Both the position numbers and the translations under genes were made by a program. Below the pieces are notes generated by a model. The model made no database searches. It was given only the letters and a program-made list of their open reading frames with translations, and had not been told where the DNA came from. A stretch of 64,000 nucleotides of DNA from JAENWD01 sp963837165 (lineage in GTDB: Bacteria; Acidobacteriota; Vicinamibacteria; Vicinamibacterales; JAENWD01), in contig CAWIMD010000009.1 of the NCBI GenBank assembly GCA_963837165.1, positions 1 to 64,000 on the forward strand, in the 5' to 3' direction. Position 1 is the first letter of the stretch. Every line of letters begins with the position of its first letter. Below are positions 27,463 through 36,719 of this stretch, one piece after another.

Positions 27463-28386
27463 TCAATCCCGCATCGACCGCCCGGTGAGGCGGAGGAACA
27501 CGTCTTCGAGCGTCGGGTGCACGGTCGCGAACTCCGTGACGCGGATCCGGTGCTCCGACACGCAGTGAATGACCTCGGTGACGAGATCCTCTCCTCTTCC
27601 CCGGATCGTCAGCCGCCCGTCGCCGGCGGTCACCTCGTCCACCTGCGGGATTCCGCGCAGACGATCCGCCGCCTGCGGATCGGGAGTGCCCAGCAGGACG
27701 GTCCGTTCCGGGCAATGCCGCAGCACGAGCGCCGCCGGCGTGTCCAGGTCGATGATCCGGCCGTGGTCGAGGATCGCCACGCGATCGCAGAGCCGCTCGG
27801 CCTCCTCCATCAGGTGGGTCGTCAGGAACACGGTCTTGCCGCGCTCGCGGATGCCGCGCACGAGATCCCAGATGGCGCGCCGGGCCTGCGGATCGAGCCC
27901 CGTGGTCAGCTCGTCGAGGAAGACGACCTCCGGGTCGTTGATGAGCGCGAGCGCGATGAACAGGCGCTGCTTCTGGCCGCCGGACAGCGTCATGAACCAG
28001 GCGTTCCGCTTGTCGGCCAGCCCGAGCTGCTCGAGCAGCCGGGCGCCGTCGACCGGGCGCGGGTACAGCGAGGCCCAGAGGGAGACGGCCTCGCGCACCT
28101 TGACGCGCTTCTGGAGCTGCGCTTCCTGGAGCTGCACGCCAATGCGGTCCTGCAGCCTGTAGGCGTCACGCACCGGGTCGAGCGACAGCACGGAGATGGA
28201 TCCTCGATCCGGCCGCCGCAGCCCCTCGATGCACTCCATCGTCGTCGTCTTGCCGGCGCCGTTCGGGCCGATCAGGCCGAAGATCTCCCCCTGTCGAACC
28301 TCGAACGACACCTCGTCCACCGCCAGGGTACGGCCGTAGGCCTTGCGAATGCCCGACACCTGGATCACCGGAGCGGCGCCGCTCAC
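27463..28386 (-). CDS. ABC transporter ATP-binding protein (DrrA/CcmA type)
   Basis: 307 aa from GTG 28386, which overlaps the upstream stop as GTGA. Walker A is GPNGAGKTTTM near residue 41, the signature is LSGGQKQRLF near 135, and Walker B with its Glu is VVFLDELTTGLDP near 156. The H-loop is LTTHLMEEAERL. The C-terminal 80 residues are the small extra domain common in DrrA-like exporters (TVHPTLEDVFLRLTG at the end). It powers the ABC-2 permease downstream. Confidence 0.92.
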   Translation of the reverse strand: MSGAAPVIQVSGIRKAYGRTLAVDEVSFEVRQGEIFGLIGPNGAGKTTTMECIEGLRRPDRGSISVLSLDPVRDAYRLQDRIGVQLQEAQLQKRVKVREAVSLWASLYPRPVDGARLLEQLGLADKRNAWFMTLSGGQKQRLFIALALINDPEVVFLDELTTGLDPQARRAIWDLVRGIRERGKTVFLTTHLMEEAERLCDRVAILDHGRIIDLDTPAALVLRHCPERTVLLGTPDPQAADRLRGIPQVDEVTAGDGRLTIRGRGEDLVTEVIHCVSEHRIRVTEFATVHPTLEDVFLRLTGRSMRD

Positions 28387-29735
28387 GGCAGCTCCACCCG
28401 TCGCACGACGGCGCGCAGCTCACCATCGGAGGCCCGCTCCTCCGCGACGTAATAGAACGTGTGGCCGGAGAGCGCGGCAGCGCGGGGCGCCGGCAGGTCG
28501 GATTCCGGGTCCGCCACGGCCACGTGAGTGACGGCCCGCCCGGCCGGGTTCAGCGCCAGCGAGACCACACGGCGCCGGCCGTCCGGCAGGCGCTGGACAC
28601 CCGCAATCGCGTCCCGATCCCACCGGATCCGCTCGAACCCCCCCAGGGGCATGCCGCGAGGCGCCGAGAGAGGCCGCACGTCGGCCCGGCCGAGCTCCAC
28701 GCGGGCGATTCCCGAGGCGTACGCCACGTACAGCGTCTGCTCACCCGAGGGCGCAATGCTGACCGGCGCGTCGAGCGAGAGGTGCGCCACGACCTCGAAC
28801 CGCTTCGAGCCCGCGGCCAGGCGGAAGATCCGCCGGCCGGCCGCGTCGAGCACGAACACCAGGCCGCCGCGGCTGATCGCGACGTCCACGAACCGCGCCG
28901 CGCCGAACGAGCCTGGCAGCGGCAGGATCTGCAGAGGGCGGCCCGACACGAGCTGCAGCTTGTGCAGCACGCTCTCCTCGTGGTCCGGGGCCGCGCCGTC
29001 GGCGCTCACGACCCACAGGTCACCCCGGCGCGGGTCGATCTCCATCGCCGTGATGTCGTGGAAGCCTGCCGAGTCCGCATCGACGAGATCGACGACGTGA
29101 CGCGACTCCTCGTCCACGATGACGAGGCGGCGGTCCTCCGGATCCGCGAAGACGAAGCGCGCCGAGACGCGGTCGTAGGCCAGCGCGGCCGGCCTGAACG
29201 TGGTTGGAGGCAGCGGCATCGCCTCCTCGGTGGACACGTGCGCCGGCTCGAACGGGGCAGGGTGCGCTGCCACGGCCGGCGCGGGGGCCGGCACGACCAC
29301 GCTCGACCTGGCCCAGCTGGGGGCCGGCGGACGCGGCACGGAGGTTGGTGCCGAGGCGGCCAGCATCAGGAATGTTCGCTGCAGCCGCGGCCAGCGGGGA
29401 TCCGCCCTGACCCTCTCGAACTCCGGGCCGGCGGCCGCATTCGTCGGCACGCCCATCTCGGCCAGCCGGCCCAGCATCACCACCGCATCGTCGGTGCGGC
29501 CGCTGAGCGCCTGCGCGCGGGCGAGGAGGTACATGAGCGCCGGATCGCCTGGAGGGCCGGTCTGCACGGTCCGCCAGGCGAGATCGTGGAAGCGCTCGTA
29601 GTCGTGCCGGTCCCGGGCGTCGAGCGCCATCTGCCGGCACTCCTGCCATTCGTGGCAGTCGGGCGGGGGCGGGGTCGTCTGCGGGGAAGAAGACGCGAGG
29701 ACGGCGGCGAGCACGAGGCTGGACGGCACGAGCAT
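28383..29735 (-). CDS. exported beta-propeller protein with N-terminal TPR-like part
   Basis: 450 aa from ATG 29735. A signal peptide (MLVPSSLVLAAVLASSSP) is followed by a TPR-like helical segment (about 25-130, ALMYLLARAQALSGRTDDAV) and a Pro/Ala-rich linker. An NHL/SMP-30-like six-bladed propeller (about 175-450) then carries repeats such as DITAMEIDPRRGDLWVVSADG and SGEQTLYVAYASGIARVELG. It is first in the operon with the ABC exporter, whose ATPase start overlaps its stop. It could be a periplasmic partner of that exporter. No catalytic motif is visible. Confidence 0.7.
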   Translation of the reverse strand: MLVPSSLVLAAVLASSSPQTTPPPPDCHEWQECRQMALDARDRHDYERFHDLAWRTVQTGPPGDPALMYLLARAQALSGRTDDAVVMLGRLAEMGVPTNAAAGPEFERVRADPRWPRLQRTFLMLAASAPTSVPRPPAPSWARSSVVVPAPAPAVAAHPAPFEPAHVSTEEAMPLPPTTFRPAALAYDRVSARFVFADPEDRRLVIVDEESRHVVDLVDADSAGFHDITAMEIDPRRGDLWVVSADGAAPDHEESVLHKLQLVSGRPLQILPLPGSFGAARFVDVAISRGGLVFVLDAAGRRIFRLAAGSKRFEVVAHLSLDAPVSIAPSGEQTLYVAYASGIARVELGRADVRPLSAPRGMPLGGFERIRWDRDAIAGVQRLPDGRRRVVSLALNPAGRAVTHVAVADPESDLPAPRAAALSGHTFYYVAEERASDGELRAVVRRVELP

Positions 29736-29885
29736 CAGCTGAGCAGAGGGTATGCGATCCGAAGCCCGGAGCCTAGCCGCTACGGCCCAGGCGGCACAGA
29801 CGAGGTTGGGGCAGCCGGGCGGGTTGGGATAGCTTGGGGGGAGCCTGCCGAAGCTTGGAGACGTTCGAATCAGTTGGGAGGAGCA

Positions 29886-30431
29886 ATGCGACGATCCGGT
29901 TACGTGCTCGTGACGACGTTCGTGGCGGCGGTGTGCTCGGGGACGCTCGCGGCGCAGCAGATGACCCAGGTGCATCCCGGGCAGGGCGGCAGCCCGCACG
30001 TGAGGACCGCCTGGACGATCGACGGCGCCCACATCTCGATCGAGTACGGCCGCCCGCACCTCAAGGGGCGCACGGTCGGCGGCGAGGTGGCGCCGTTCGG
30101 GAAGGTCTGGCGGACCGGGGCGGACGAGGCGACGACGCTGAAGTCCGACAAGGCGCTGAAATTCGGATCGCTGGGGGTGCCGGCCGGCACGCACACGCTC
30201 TACACGCTGCCGGACGAGCACTCGTGGCAGCTGGTCGTGAGCAAGAAGACGGGGCAGTGGGGCATCCCGTACCCCGAGGGCGAGGATCTCGGCCGCGCGC
30301 CGATGACGGTCACGGCGACGAGCGCGCCGGTGGAGCTGCTGACCATCTCGATCGAGGACACGCCGGCGGGCGGCACGCTGAGCGTCGAATGGGGGAACAC
30401 GAAGGCCAGCATCCCGTTCACGGTCGGGTGA
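29886..30431 (+). CDS. secreted DUF2911 protein
   Basis: 181 aa. A signal peptide (about 1-22, ending GTLAAQQ) precedes a DUF2911 domain (about 40-178): ISIEYGRPHLKGRTVGGEV, PFGKVWRTGADEATTL, PAGTHTLYTLPDEHSWQLVV. The domain is common in Bacteroidota and Acidobacteriota secretomes and has no proven function. The ribosome site GGGAGGA is six bases upstream of the ATG. Its stop codon is the first base set of a 9-bp repeat array, and the gene is convergent with the M28 peptidase. Confidence 0.88.
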   Translation: MRRSGYVLVTTFVAAVCSGTLAAQQMTQVHPGQGGSPHVRTAWTIDGAHISIEYGRPHLKGRTVGGEVAPFGKVWRTGADEATTLKSDKALKFGSLGVPAGTHTLYTLPDEHSWQLVVSKKTGQWGIPYPEGEDLGRAPMTVTATSAPVELLTISIEDTPAGGTLSVEWGNTKASIPFTVG

Positions 30432-30525
30432 ACACGAAGATCACGAAGAGGGGAACACGAAGATCACGAAGAACACGAAGAGCACGAAGAGCACGAAGAG
30501 CACGAAGGGGACACGAAGTAGGGCC
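30430..30525 (+). repeat. imperfect 9-bp tandem array (NNCACGAAG)
   Basis: Units such as AACACGAAG, ATCACGAAG and AGCACGAAG repeat about nine times. The array starts on the stop codon of the DUF2911 gene and fills most of the 118-bp convergent gap. The same consensus recurs on the other strand at 49919-50032. Confidence 0.85.
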
Positions 30526-30549
30526 GAACTTCACTTCGGCCAGCACCCA

Positions 30550-32112
30550 TCAGTTGGCCGGCGCATCCTCCGTGAATGCCGGCGGGCCCGCCGGGCGGGG
30601 CAGCATCTCGTCCCGCATCGCGGCGTGGTACGCGAAGCTGGCGAGGATGACCGCCGCCTGCTCCAGGTCTGCCGGCACGGCCTCTTCGTACACGTCGAGG
30701 CTCGAGTGGTGGACCCGTGATCCGTAGTTCAACGGGTCCTGGAGGAACTGGAACCCGGGCAGGCCGACGGCATTGAAGACCATGTGATCGGTCCCGCCGG
30801 TGTTGAGCGTGGTCAGGGTGCTGGCGCCGAGGTAGTGGAAGGGCGCCAGCCACGCCTCGAAGATGGGGCGGACGGCCTCGTTGCCCTGCAGGTTCACCCC
30901 GCGGATCCGCCCGCTGCCGTTGTCGAGATTGAAGTACGCGGCCAGCCGATCGTGCTCGGGGCCGGTCGTCGTTCTCTTCGACGGATCGCCGAAGTGCGCG
31001 CGGACGTACCCGACGGACCCGTAGTAATCCTGTTCCTCGCCGGTCCAGAGCGCGACGCGGATCGTGCGCCGCGGCTTGACGCCGATGGCCTGCAGAATGC
31101 GCACGGCTTCCATCACCGCCGCACAGCCGGCGCCGTTGTCGGTGGCGCCGGTGCCCGAATGCCAGGAGTCGAGGTGGGCGCCCAGCATCACGATCTGCCC
31201 GCCAATCGCCGGATCGGCTCCGGGAATTTCCGCCACGACGTTGACGCCCTGGACGCCCGGCGTGATCGTCGCGTCGAGGGAGAGCGCCAGGGTCACCGCG
31301 ACCTTGCGATCGAGCATGCGGACGATGCGGCCGTATGGCTCGCGGGCGATGACGAAGGTCGGATAGGTGGCCTGCCACTTGAAGTCGTAATAGCCATCGA
31401 CGCGCAGATCTTCGGGGATCGAGCTCGGAGTGACGACGGCCGCCACGCCTTCCCCGGCGAAGTACTTCTCGATTGCCAGCTCCTTATCGAGGCTCTTGTC
31501 GAAGTCGCGCTCCTCGGCCTCGAGCGACGGCGGCGCGTCCCCGTCGGGAGAGGCCGGGGACTGGGCGCCTCCCTGCTTCGCCAGCTCGTCGCGGGTCAAC
31601 CGGTGCGCTTCGGCCTCGAAGTCCGGGCCGATCGTCGCCGGCCGCCCGTTCATGACGATCGCCCCGCGCAGGGTGCCGTGGTACTTCTCGAAATCCGCTG
31701 TGGAGCGCACGTCGGTCACGATCGGCGTGCCGGTGATGGCGCCCCGCGTGGCAGGCGACCACGCCAGCGGGTAGCCGTAGATGCGCACGTACTGCGGGGC
31801 GGTCATCTGGATGTCGAAGTGGTGGAGCTCCCAGCCGCGGTAGGTGGTGTCGTACGGCTCGAGCGCCGCGTGTGCCAGGCCCCAGCTCGTGAGCCGGTCG
31901 CGGGCCCACTCCTCCGCGCGCCGCAGCCCCGGCGACCCGGAGAGGCGCGGGCCGTACACGTCGCTCAGCCAGCTGAGCGTGTCCATGACCGCCGCGTGCT
32001 GGAAGCCCTCCACCTTGATCCGGGCAATCACCGCCTCGTCCACGGGCTCGGCCGCGGACGCGACCGCCGCCACCGACACGGCGAGTGCGGATGCGAGGAA
32101 CCATCTGCGCAC
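30550..32112 (-). CDS. secreted M28 family metallopeptidase
   Basis: 520 aa. A signal peptide (about 1-21) is followed by a protease-associated insert (about 110-260) and an M28 catalytic domain. Dinuclear zinc ligands are readable: GAHLDSWHSGTGATDNGAG near 314-332 (His, Asp), WTGEEQDYYGS near 360 (catalytic Glu and ligand Glu), NLDNGSG (Asp), and the last His in NTGGTDHMVFN near 448. It probably acts as an aminopeptidase or carboxypeptidase on short peptides in the periplasm. It is a different paralogue from the M28 enzyme at 45.9 kb. Confidence 0.9.
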   Translation of the reverse strand: MRRWFLASALAVSVAAVASAAEPVDEAVIARIKVEGFQHAAVMDTLSWLSDVYGPRLSGSPGLRRAEEWARDRLTSWGLAHAALEPYDTTYRGWELHHFDIQMTAPQYVRIYGYPLAWSPATRGAITGTPIVTDVRSTADFEKYHGTLRGAIVMNGRPATIGPDFEAEAHRLTRDELAKQGGAQSPASPDGDAPPSLEAEERDFDKSLDKELAIEKYFAGEGVAAVVTPSSIPEDLRVDGYYDFKWQATYPTFVIAREPYGRIVRMLDRKVAVTLALSLDATITPGVQGVNVVAEIPGADPAIGGQIVMLGAHLDSWHSGTGATDNGAGCAAVMEAVRILQAIGVKPRRTIRVALWTGEEQDYYGSVGYVRAHFGDPSKRTTTGPEHDRLAAYFNLDNGSGRIRGVNLQGNEAVRPIFEAWLAPFHYLGASTLTTLNTGGTDHMVFNAVGLPGFQFLQDPLNYGSRVHHSSLDVYEEAVPADLEQAAVILASFAYHAAMRDEMLPRPAGPPAFTEDAPAN

Positions 32113-32155
32113 GTCATCCTCCGATTCGTCGCGGCACTGAGGTGTCCGCTCCGCG

Positions 32156-32602
32156 CTACACCACGTCGGGCGCGGGAGCGCCCGGCTCCGGGGAATTCTT
32201 CACCGTGAGCGTCACCACGTTGCGGCCGTCCTCGCGGCGGTAGTCCACCGAGTCCATCAGCGTGCGTACCAGGTAGACGCCCAGGCCGCCGGGCCGGCGC
32301 TCGCTGATGGGCACGTCCATCTTCGGGGGCGGCGTCGCGCGGGGATCGTAGGGAGGACCGGCATCGGCGACCACCGCCGTGACCAGGCCGTCCTCGTAGG
32401 CGACGCGCACGTGCACGCGTCCGTCGGATCCGGGCTCGAACGCGTGGCGTATCACGTTGCTCACGACCTCGTCGAGCGCGAGCGTGAGCTTGAACGAGAC
32501 GTCCGCCGACAGGCCGACCTCGTGGCCGAAGTGATCGAGCGCATCCACCAGGCGCCGGATCTCGGAGAGATCGTTGGCCAGGTCCAGTGTCAGCTCGCTC
32601 AT
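32156..32602 (-). CDS. RsbW-like anti-sigma/serine-kinase ATPase
   Basis: 148 aa, the size of a stand-alone HATPase_c_2 protein. The N-box is ALDEVVSNVIRHAF near residues 43-56, G1 is VVADAGPPYDP near 80, and G2 is RPGGLGVYLVRTLMDSV near 104. Such GHKL ATPases bind and phosphorylate STAS antagonists or hold sigma factors. It is the last gene of the ABC importer operon, 13 bp after the ATPase gene. A STAS protein is encoded two genes earlier, so the two could form a partner-switching pair. Confidence 0.85.
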   Translation of the reverse strand: MSELTLDLANDLSEIRRLVDALDHFGHEVGLSADVSFKLTLALDEVVSNVIRHAFEPGSDGRVHVRVAYEDGLVTAVVADAGPPYDPRATPPPKMDVPISERRPGGLGVYLVRTLMDSVDYRREDGRNVVTLTVKNSPEPGAPAPDVV

Positions 32603-32615
32603 GACTCTTCGGTCC

Positions 32616-33434
32616 TCACACGTAGGTCCGGCGCAGCATCTCGGCCGCGCTCTCGTCCAGCCGCTCGGCGCGCTGCACGCTCTCGAAGCGCGCCAGCAGA
32701 TCCGACGGGCGCAGCCGGCGCTTCTCGGCGCCCGTGAAGTCGTGGAGAACGGCGCCGCGGTGCATCATAACGAGTCGGTCGCCCAGATGCGCGGCCTGCT
32801 CCATGGAGTGGGTCACCATGATGGCGGTCAGCCGGTCCCGGGTCACGATCTCGCCAGTCACGCGGATCACGTGGTCGGCGCTCTTCGGATCGAGCGCCGC
32901 GGTGTGCTCGTCCAGCAGCAGCAGGCGCGGCTTGAGCCAGCTGGCCATGAGGAGAGTGAGCGCCTGCCGCTGTCCGCCCGAGAGCGTGCCGATGGGCGTG
33001 TCGAGCCGGTGCTCGAGCCCCAGGCCCAGGCCGCACACCCGGTCCTGCATCTGGCTCCGCAGCGAGCGCCCGAGCGCCCACCCGAACCCGCGGCGGCGGC
33101 CCCGGCGGCTCGCCACCGCCAGGTTCTCGGCCACGGTCAGGGTCGGCGCCGTGCCGCTGAACGGGTTCTGGAACACGCGACCCACGAGCGAGGCGCGCCG
33201 GTGCTCGGGCCAGTCGGTCACGTCCCGGCCGTCGAGCCGCACGCGTCCGGCGTCCGGCGCGAACGTCCCCGCGACCGCGTTCAGCAGCGTGGACTTGCCC
33301 GATCCGTTCGTCCCGATCACGATGACGAAGGCCCCCTCGTCGATCGACAGGTCCACGCCCTGCAACGCCCGCAGCTCGTTCGGCGTCCCGGCGCCGAACG
33401 TCTTGCGCAGCCCGCTGACCTCGAGCAGGGCCAC
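32616..33434 (-). CDS. ABC transporter ATP-binding protein of a TrpXYZ-type importer
   Basis: 272 aa. Walker A GTNGSGKSTLLN is near residue 40, signature LSGGQRQALTLL near 150, Walker B LLLLDEHTAALDP near 170, and the H-loop VTHSMEQAAHLGD. These are features of the single-ATPase importers that go with PF04392 substrate-binding proteins. It follows the permease by 1 bp, so the two subunits are translated together. Confidence 0.9.
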   Translation of the reverse strand: MALLEVSGLRKTFGAGTPNELRALQGVDLSIDEGAFVIVIGTNGSGKSTLLNAVAGTFAPDAGRVRLDGRDVTDWPEHRRASLVGRVFQNPFSGTAPTLTVAENLAVASRRGRRRGFGWALGRSLRSQMQDRVCGLGLGLEHRLDTPIGTLSGGQRQALTLLMASWLKPRLLLLDEHTAALDPKSADHVIRVTGEIVTRDRLTAIMVTHSMEQAAHLGDRLVMMHRGAVLHDFTGAEKRRLRPSDLLARFESVQRAERLDESAAEMLRRTYV

Positions 33435-33435
33435 G

Positions 33436-34398
33436 TCAGGGAGTCCCTGCGGCCGGCGCCGGGCGCCGCGTCCACTGCCGCCGCCATCCGGCGGCCCGGT
33501 GCAGGCCCCGCGGCAGCATCAGCGCCACGAGGACGAAGGCCGCCGTCACCAGCTTCAGGTCGTTGGGATTGAGCCCACCCCGCAGCGCGATGGCAATCAG
33601 CAGGCGGAACAGCACCGACCCCATCACCGCGCCCGTGAGCAGGTAGCCGAGCTGCTTCACGCCGACCAGCGCCTCGCCGATGATGACGCTGGCCAGGCCC
33701 CAGACCACCGTGCCGATCCCCATCTGCACGTCGGCGAAGCCCTGGTACTGGGCGAGCAGCGCGCCGGCGAGCCCCGCCAGCCCGTTCGACACCGACAAGC
33801 CGATCGTCGTCATCGTGTCCACGTTGACGCCGAGCGCGCGGCCCATCTCGGCGTTGTCGCCGGCCGCCTGCATCGCGGTGCCGAGGTGCGTCCGGAAGAA
33901 CGCGTAGAGCGCGCCGAGGACAGCGGCGGCGACTGCCGCCGACACGACCAGCATAGCCGCGTCCCGGACGGCGATTTCCCAGCCCCAGAGATGCACGTCC
34001 CGCGCCCCGCCGGCGAGCGCGATCCCGGCCTGCTCCGCCATGCTCGCCAGCGTGCGCTCGGAGATGAGCGGGAGGTTGCTGCGACCCATGATACGGAGGT
34101 TCACTGAATAGAGGGCCGTCATCACGATGATGCCCGACAGCAGCCGATTCACGTTGAACCGCGTGTGGACCGTGGCGGTGATTGCGCCGGCCGCGGCCCC
34201 CGCGCCGGTCGCCAGCAGGCACGCGGCGATCGGGTGCACGCCGTCCACGAGCAGCACCGCGGCAACCGATGCGCCGAGCGTGATCGAGCCCTCCACCGTG
34301 ATGTCGGCAAACGTGAAGATCCGGAAGCTGATGAACACGCCCAGGCCCAGCAGCGACAGGATCAGCCCCATCGTCAGGGCGCCGATGACGAGCGTCAT
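33436..34398 (-). CDS. ABC transporter permease (LIV/TrpY-like)
   Basis: 320 aa with eight to nine hydrophobic segments. Signature stretches of this branched-chain/TrpY-like permease family are FRIFTFADITVEGSITLGA near residue 27, TRFNVNRLLSGIIVMTALYS near 80, and IGEALVGVKQLGYLLTGAV near 245. It forms the membrane channel for the PF04392-type binding protein encoded two genes upstream. It overlaps the STAS gene by 4 bp. Confidence 0.88.
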   Translation of the reverse strand: MTLVIGALTMGLILSLLGLGVFISFRIFTFADITVEGSITLGASVAAVLLVDGVHPIAACLLATGAGAAAGAITATVHTRFNVNRLLSGIIVMTALYSVNLRIMGRSNLPLISERTLASMAEQAGIALAGGARDVHLWGWEIAVRDAAMLVVSAAVAAAVLGALYAFFRTHLGTAMQAAGDNAEMGRALGVNVDTMTTIGLSVSNGLAGLAGALLAQYQGFADVQMGIGTVVWGLASVIIGEALVGVKQLGYLLTGAVMGSVLFRLLIAIALRGGLNPNDLKLVTAAFVLVALMLPRGLHRAAGWRRQWTRRPAPAAGTP

Positions 34399-35612
34399 CC
34401 CGCCGCTCCCAGCGGTGCGAGCCAGCAGGCGCCGCGCACGAAAGCCGACTGGCCGGCGCCCGCGATCGGCCGATCGTCATTGACGAGGTGCAGCACGCCC
34501 AGGATCTCCGTGTCGAGCAGCGCCGCCACCGCGTCGTGCAGGTCGAGACGACCCTTCTTGAAGGCGTGAAACGGGAACGCGGCCGCATGAAAGTGGCCCT
34601 CGAGGCCGTCGTCGCCGCCGAGCGGCCGGACGAAGTCGGCCGGGAGCGGACCGCCCTTCCGCTGCGCGACGCCGACGACGAGCGCCATCGATCGGGTGAA
34701 CGCCCGGCCGGCGGTGTACGACAGGCGGCTCCGGACCTGCGGAAACGCGAAGAAGTCGCCGTTTGGCCCCCCGGACCCGGCCAGCAGGGACGCGCCCACG
34801 AGGCCTTCGGTCTCGGCGATCAGCACCATGGCCACGGCCTGGCTGCGCGTCATGTGCAGGCTGACGTCGGCAAGGGCGGTCAGCGGCGCGGCACCACCGG
34901 GCGTCATCGGCTCGAACCGCGCCAGGCGCGTGAGCCGTCCATCCACGACGATCCCGTGCTGCAGGAGAATCTGCGGCGCGTCGCTGCCCGCGCCGGCCAG
35001 GTAGTCCGGCGTTTCGGTGCCGTCCGCCGGCAGGTAGAGCGCGGCCCCGCCGGCCGCCAGCAGCTCGCCGAACCGTCCGGCGCACTCGGCATCGCTGGCG
35101 CCAATCGCGCCGATGCCGAGCGCCACGGTCGAGAGCGTGCAGGCCACCGCGACCGAGGGCCCGGCCGTCCCGGCGAGCGGCCGCGCCTGGCTGGACGCGA
35201 CGGCACGGATTGGCAGGGACGCCGTGGGTGCCAGGTCGAAGACCTGGATGACCAGGCCGTTCCGCACGATCATGGATCCGGCGGTGGTCAGCGTTTCGGC
35301 GCTCGCGCCGCTCGTGTCCACCAGGATGTCGGCCAGGTGCGTGATCTCGAGGACGGTGCGCACCTGCTGGGAGAGCCGCCCGACGACGAGGCGGCCGCGG
35401 ATCGCGGCGAGCTGCTTGTGGAACTTCACGAGCACCGCAATGCCGGCCGAGCTCAGGAAGGTGACCGCCGACAGGTCGAGGCGCAGGCGGTGATGGCCGT
35501 CGCGCACGGTCTCGGCGAGGCCGACGTCGAGGTGATCCGCCCAGTAGCCGTCGAGGCGGCCCTCGATGGCCAGCTCCAGCCAGCCGTCGCCCGCCCGGCG
35601 CGTCATCTCCAT
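34395..35612 (-). CDS. STAS-domain protein with long unknown C-terminal region
   Basis: 405 aa. Residues about 1-105 form a STAS (anti-anti-sigma) domain. The conserved segment DLSAVTFLSSAGIAVLVKFH keeps the Ser that RsbV-like proteins have phosphorylated. The remaining 300 residues are unlike any regulator I can name: a Thr/Ala/Gly-rich alpha/beta region (TLSTVALGIGAIGASDAECA, GDFFAFPQVRSRLSYTAG, HFHAAAFPFHAF). The gene lies inside the importer operon between the binding protein (3 bp) and permease (4-bp overlap). With the RsbW-like kinase at the operon end it suggests a regulatory switch tied to transport. Confidence 0.75.
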   Translation of the reverse strand: MEMTRRAGDGWLELAIEGRLDGYWADHLDVGLAETVRDGHHRLRLDLSAVTFLSSAGIAVLVKFHKQLAAIRGRLVVGRLSQQVRTVLEITHLADILVDTSGASAETLTTAGSMIVRNGLVIQVFDLAPTASLPIRAVASSQARPLAGTAGPSVAVACTLSTVALGIGAIGASDAECAGRFGELLAAGGAALYLPADGTETPDYLAGAGSDAPQILLQHGIVVDGRLTRLARFEPMTPGGAAPLTALADVSLHMTRSQAVAMVLIAETEGLVGASLLAGSGGPNGDFFAFPQVRSRLSYTAGRAFTRSMALVVGVAQRKGGPLPADFVRPLGGDDGLEGHFHAAAFPFHAFKKGRLDLHDAVAALLDTEILGVLHLVNDDRPIAGAGQSAFVRGACWLAPLGAAG

Positions 35613-35615
35613 GCG

Positions 35616-36698
35616 CTAGTGACCGGTCGCCGGCGGTTGCTCGTGCACGCCCGTGTCGTCCACGATCGTGGTGGCGCGGGCGAGCAGGTCCGCGCCGAAG
35701 CGCCAGCGTTCGGCGAGCGCCGGCAGCACCCGCAGGTTGACCACCAGGCGGCGCGGCACCTGCGCCTGGACGTCCAGGATGGGAATGGCGGCCGGGTCCG
35801 CGCCGCCGAGGACGTCGGCCGCGAGCCGGCCGTGCACCTCGCCGAGTGCGTGGAAGTCGATGCCGAGATCGAACAGCGTGCCGCGCTCCGGCGGGCCGGG
35901 GGTGATCGTGAAGACGGGAACGTGCGCCGCGCGCGCGGTCGCGATCACGGTGTCGATGGCCGACATCATCGTGTTGTCCCCGCCGACCCAGATCGCCTGG
36001 GCGCCGCGCGCGGTCAGCGAGTGCAGGGCGTCGAGGACGCCGGCCGTGCCGTCCACGTTGGCCTCGAGCAGCGTGACGCCCAGCTCGCGGCACGTGTCCC
36101 GTGCCCGCTCGGTGAACGCGCGCGAATTGGACTCGGCCGGGTTCCACGCCACCCCCACGCGCCGCAGTCCCGGAAACGCCTGGCGCGCGATCTGGAACGC
36201 CTCCGACACCGGGAGGAAGGTGCCCTGGCCCACCATGAACGGGGGATGATGCATCGGGTTGGCCCGATCGAGACCCACGCCGGCGCTGAACGGATCGGCG
36301 ACCAGTCCGAACACGTGGCGCGTGCGGCCCTCGCGGTTCGCGTTGGCCACCGCCTGCATCGACGGCGTGCTGGAGGTGAGGATCAGGTCGTAGGCGCCGG
36401 TCGTGACTTCCCGGGCGATGGCATTGCCCGTCGCCATGTCCCCATTCGCGTTGTAGCGGACGATGGCGACCGTCTGGCCGTCACGGTAACCGCGGGCGGC
36501 CAGGGCGTCGATCATGCCGTCAACACCCGCGTCGAGGACGGTGGACGACACGTGCTGCACGATGGCGACCCGTGGCAGGCGGCCGGCCCCCGACACGTGA
36601 GGCCCCGCGTCGGACCACAGGAGCACGCCCGACGCGAGCACGATGAGCAGGACGCCAGGCGCCAGGCGCCAGGCGGCGGTCCGAAGGCGCGGGAGCAC
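35616..36698 (-). CDS. ABC substrate-binding protein (PF04392/TrpX-like)
   Basis: 360 aa from a GTG at 36698. An N-terminal membrane segment or signal (APGVLLIVLASGVLLW) precedes a two-lobed binding protein: PRVAIVQHVSSTVLDAGVDG, YDLILTSSTPSMQAVANANR, GVAWNPAESNSRAF, GGDNTMMSAIDTVIATA, FDLGIDFHALGEVHGRLAAD. The family binds tryptophan, tyrosine or similar small ligands. It is first in the five-gene operon. A TACAAT hexamer at 36711-36716 (minus) lies just upstream and is immediately followed by octamer array 3. Confidence 0.87.
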   Translation of the reverse strand: MLPRLRTAAWRLAPGVLLIVLASGVLLWSDAGPHVSGAGRLPRVAIVQHVSSTVLDAGVDGMIDALAARGYRDGQTVAIVRYNANGDMATGNAIAREVTTGAYDLILTSSTPSMQAVANANREGRTRHVFGLVADPFSAGVGLDRANPMHHPPFMVGQGTFLPVSEAFQIARQAFPGLRRVGVAWNPAESNSRAFTERARDTCRELGVTLLEANVDGTAGVLDALHSLTARGAQAIWVGGDNTMMSAIDTVIATARAAHVPVFTITPGPPERGTLFDLGIDFHALGEVHGRLAADVLGGADPAAIPILDVQAQVPRRLVVNLRVLPALAERWRFGADLLARATTIVDDTGVHEQPPATGH

Positions 36699-36710
36699 GA
36701 CAGGGTCGGT

Positions 36711-36716
36711 ATTGTA
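36711..36716 (-). promoter_or_regulatory. candidate -10 (TACAAT) of the ABC importer operon
   Basis: TACAAT on the minus strand matches TATAAT at five of six positions. It would start transcription about 6 nt before the GTG. The -35 region at normal spacing lies inside octamer array 3 and has no TTGACA-like sequence. Confidence 0.4.
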
Positions 36717-36719
36717 GCC

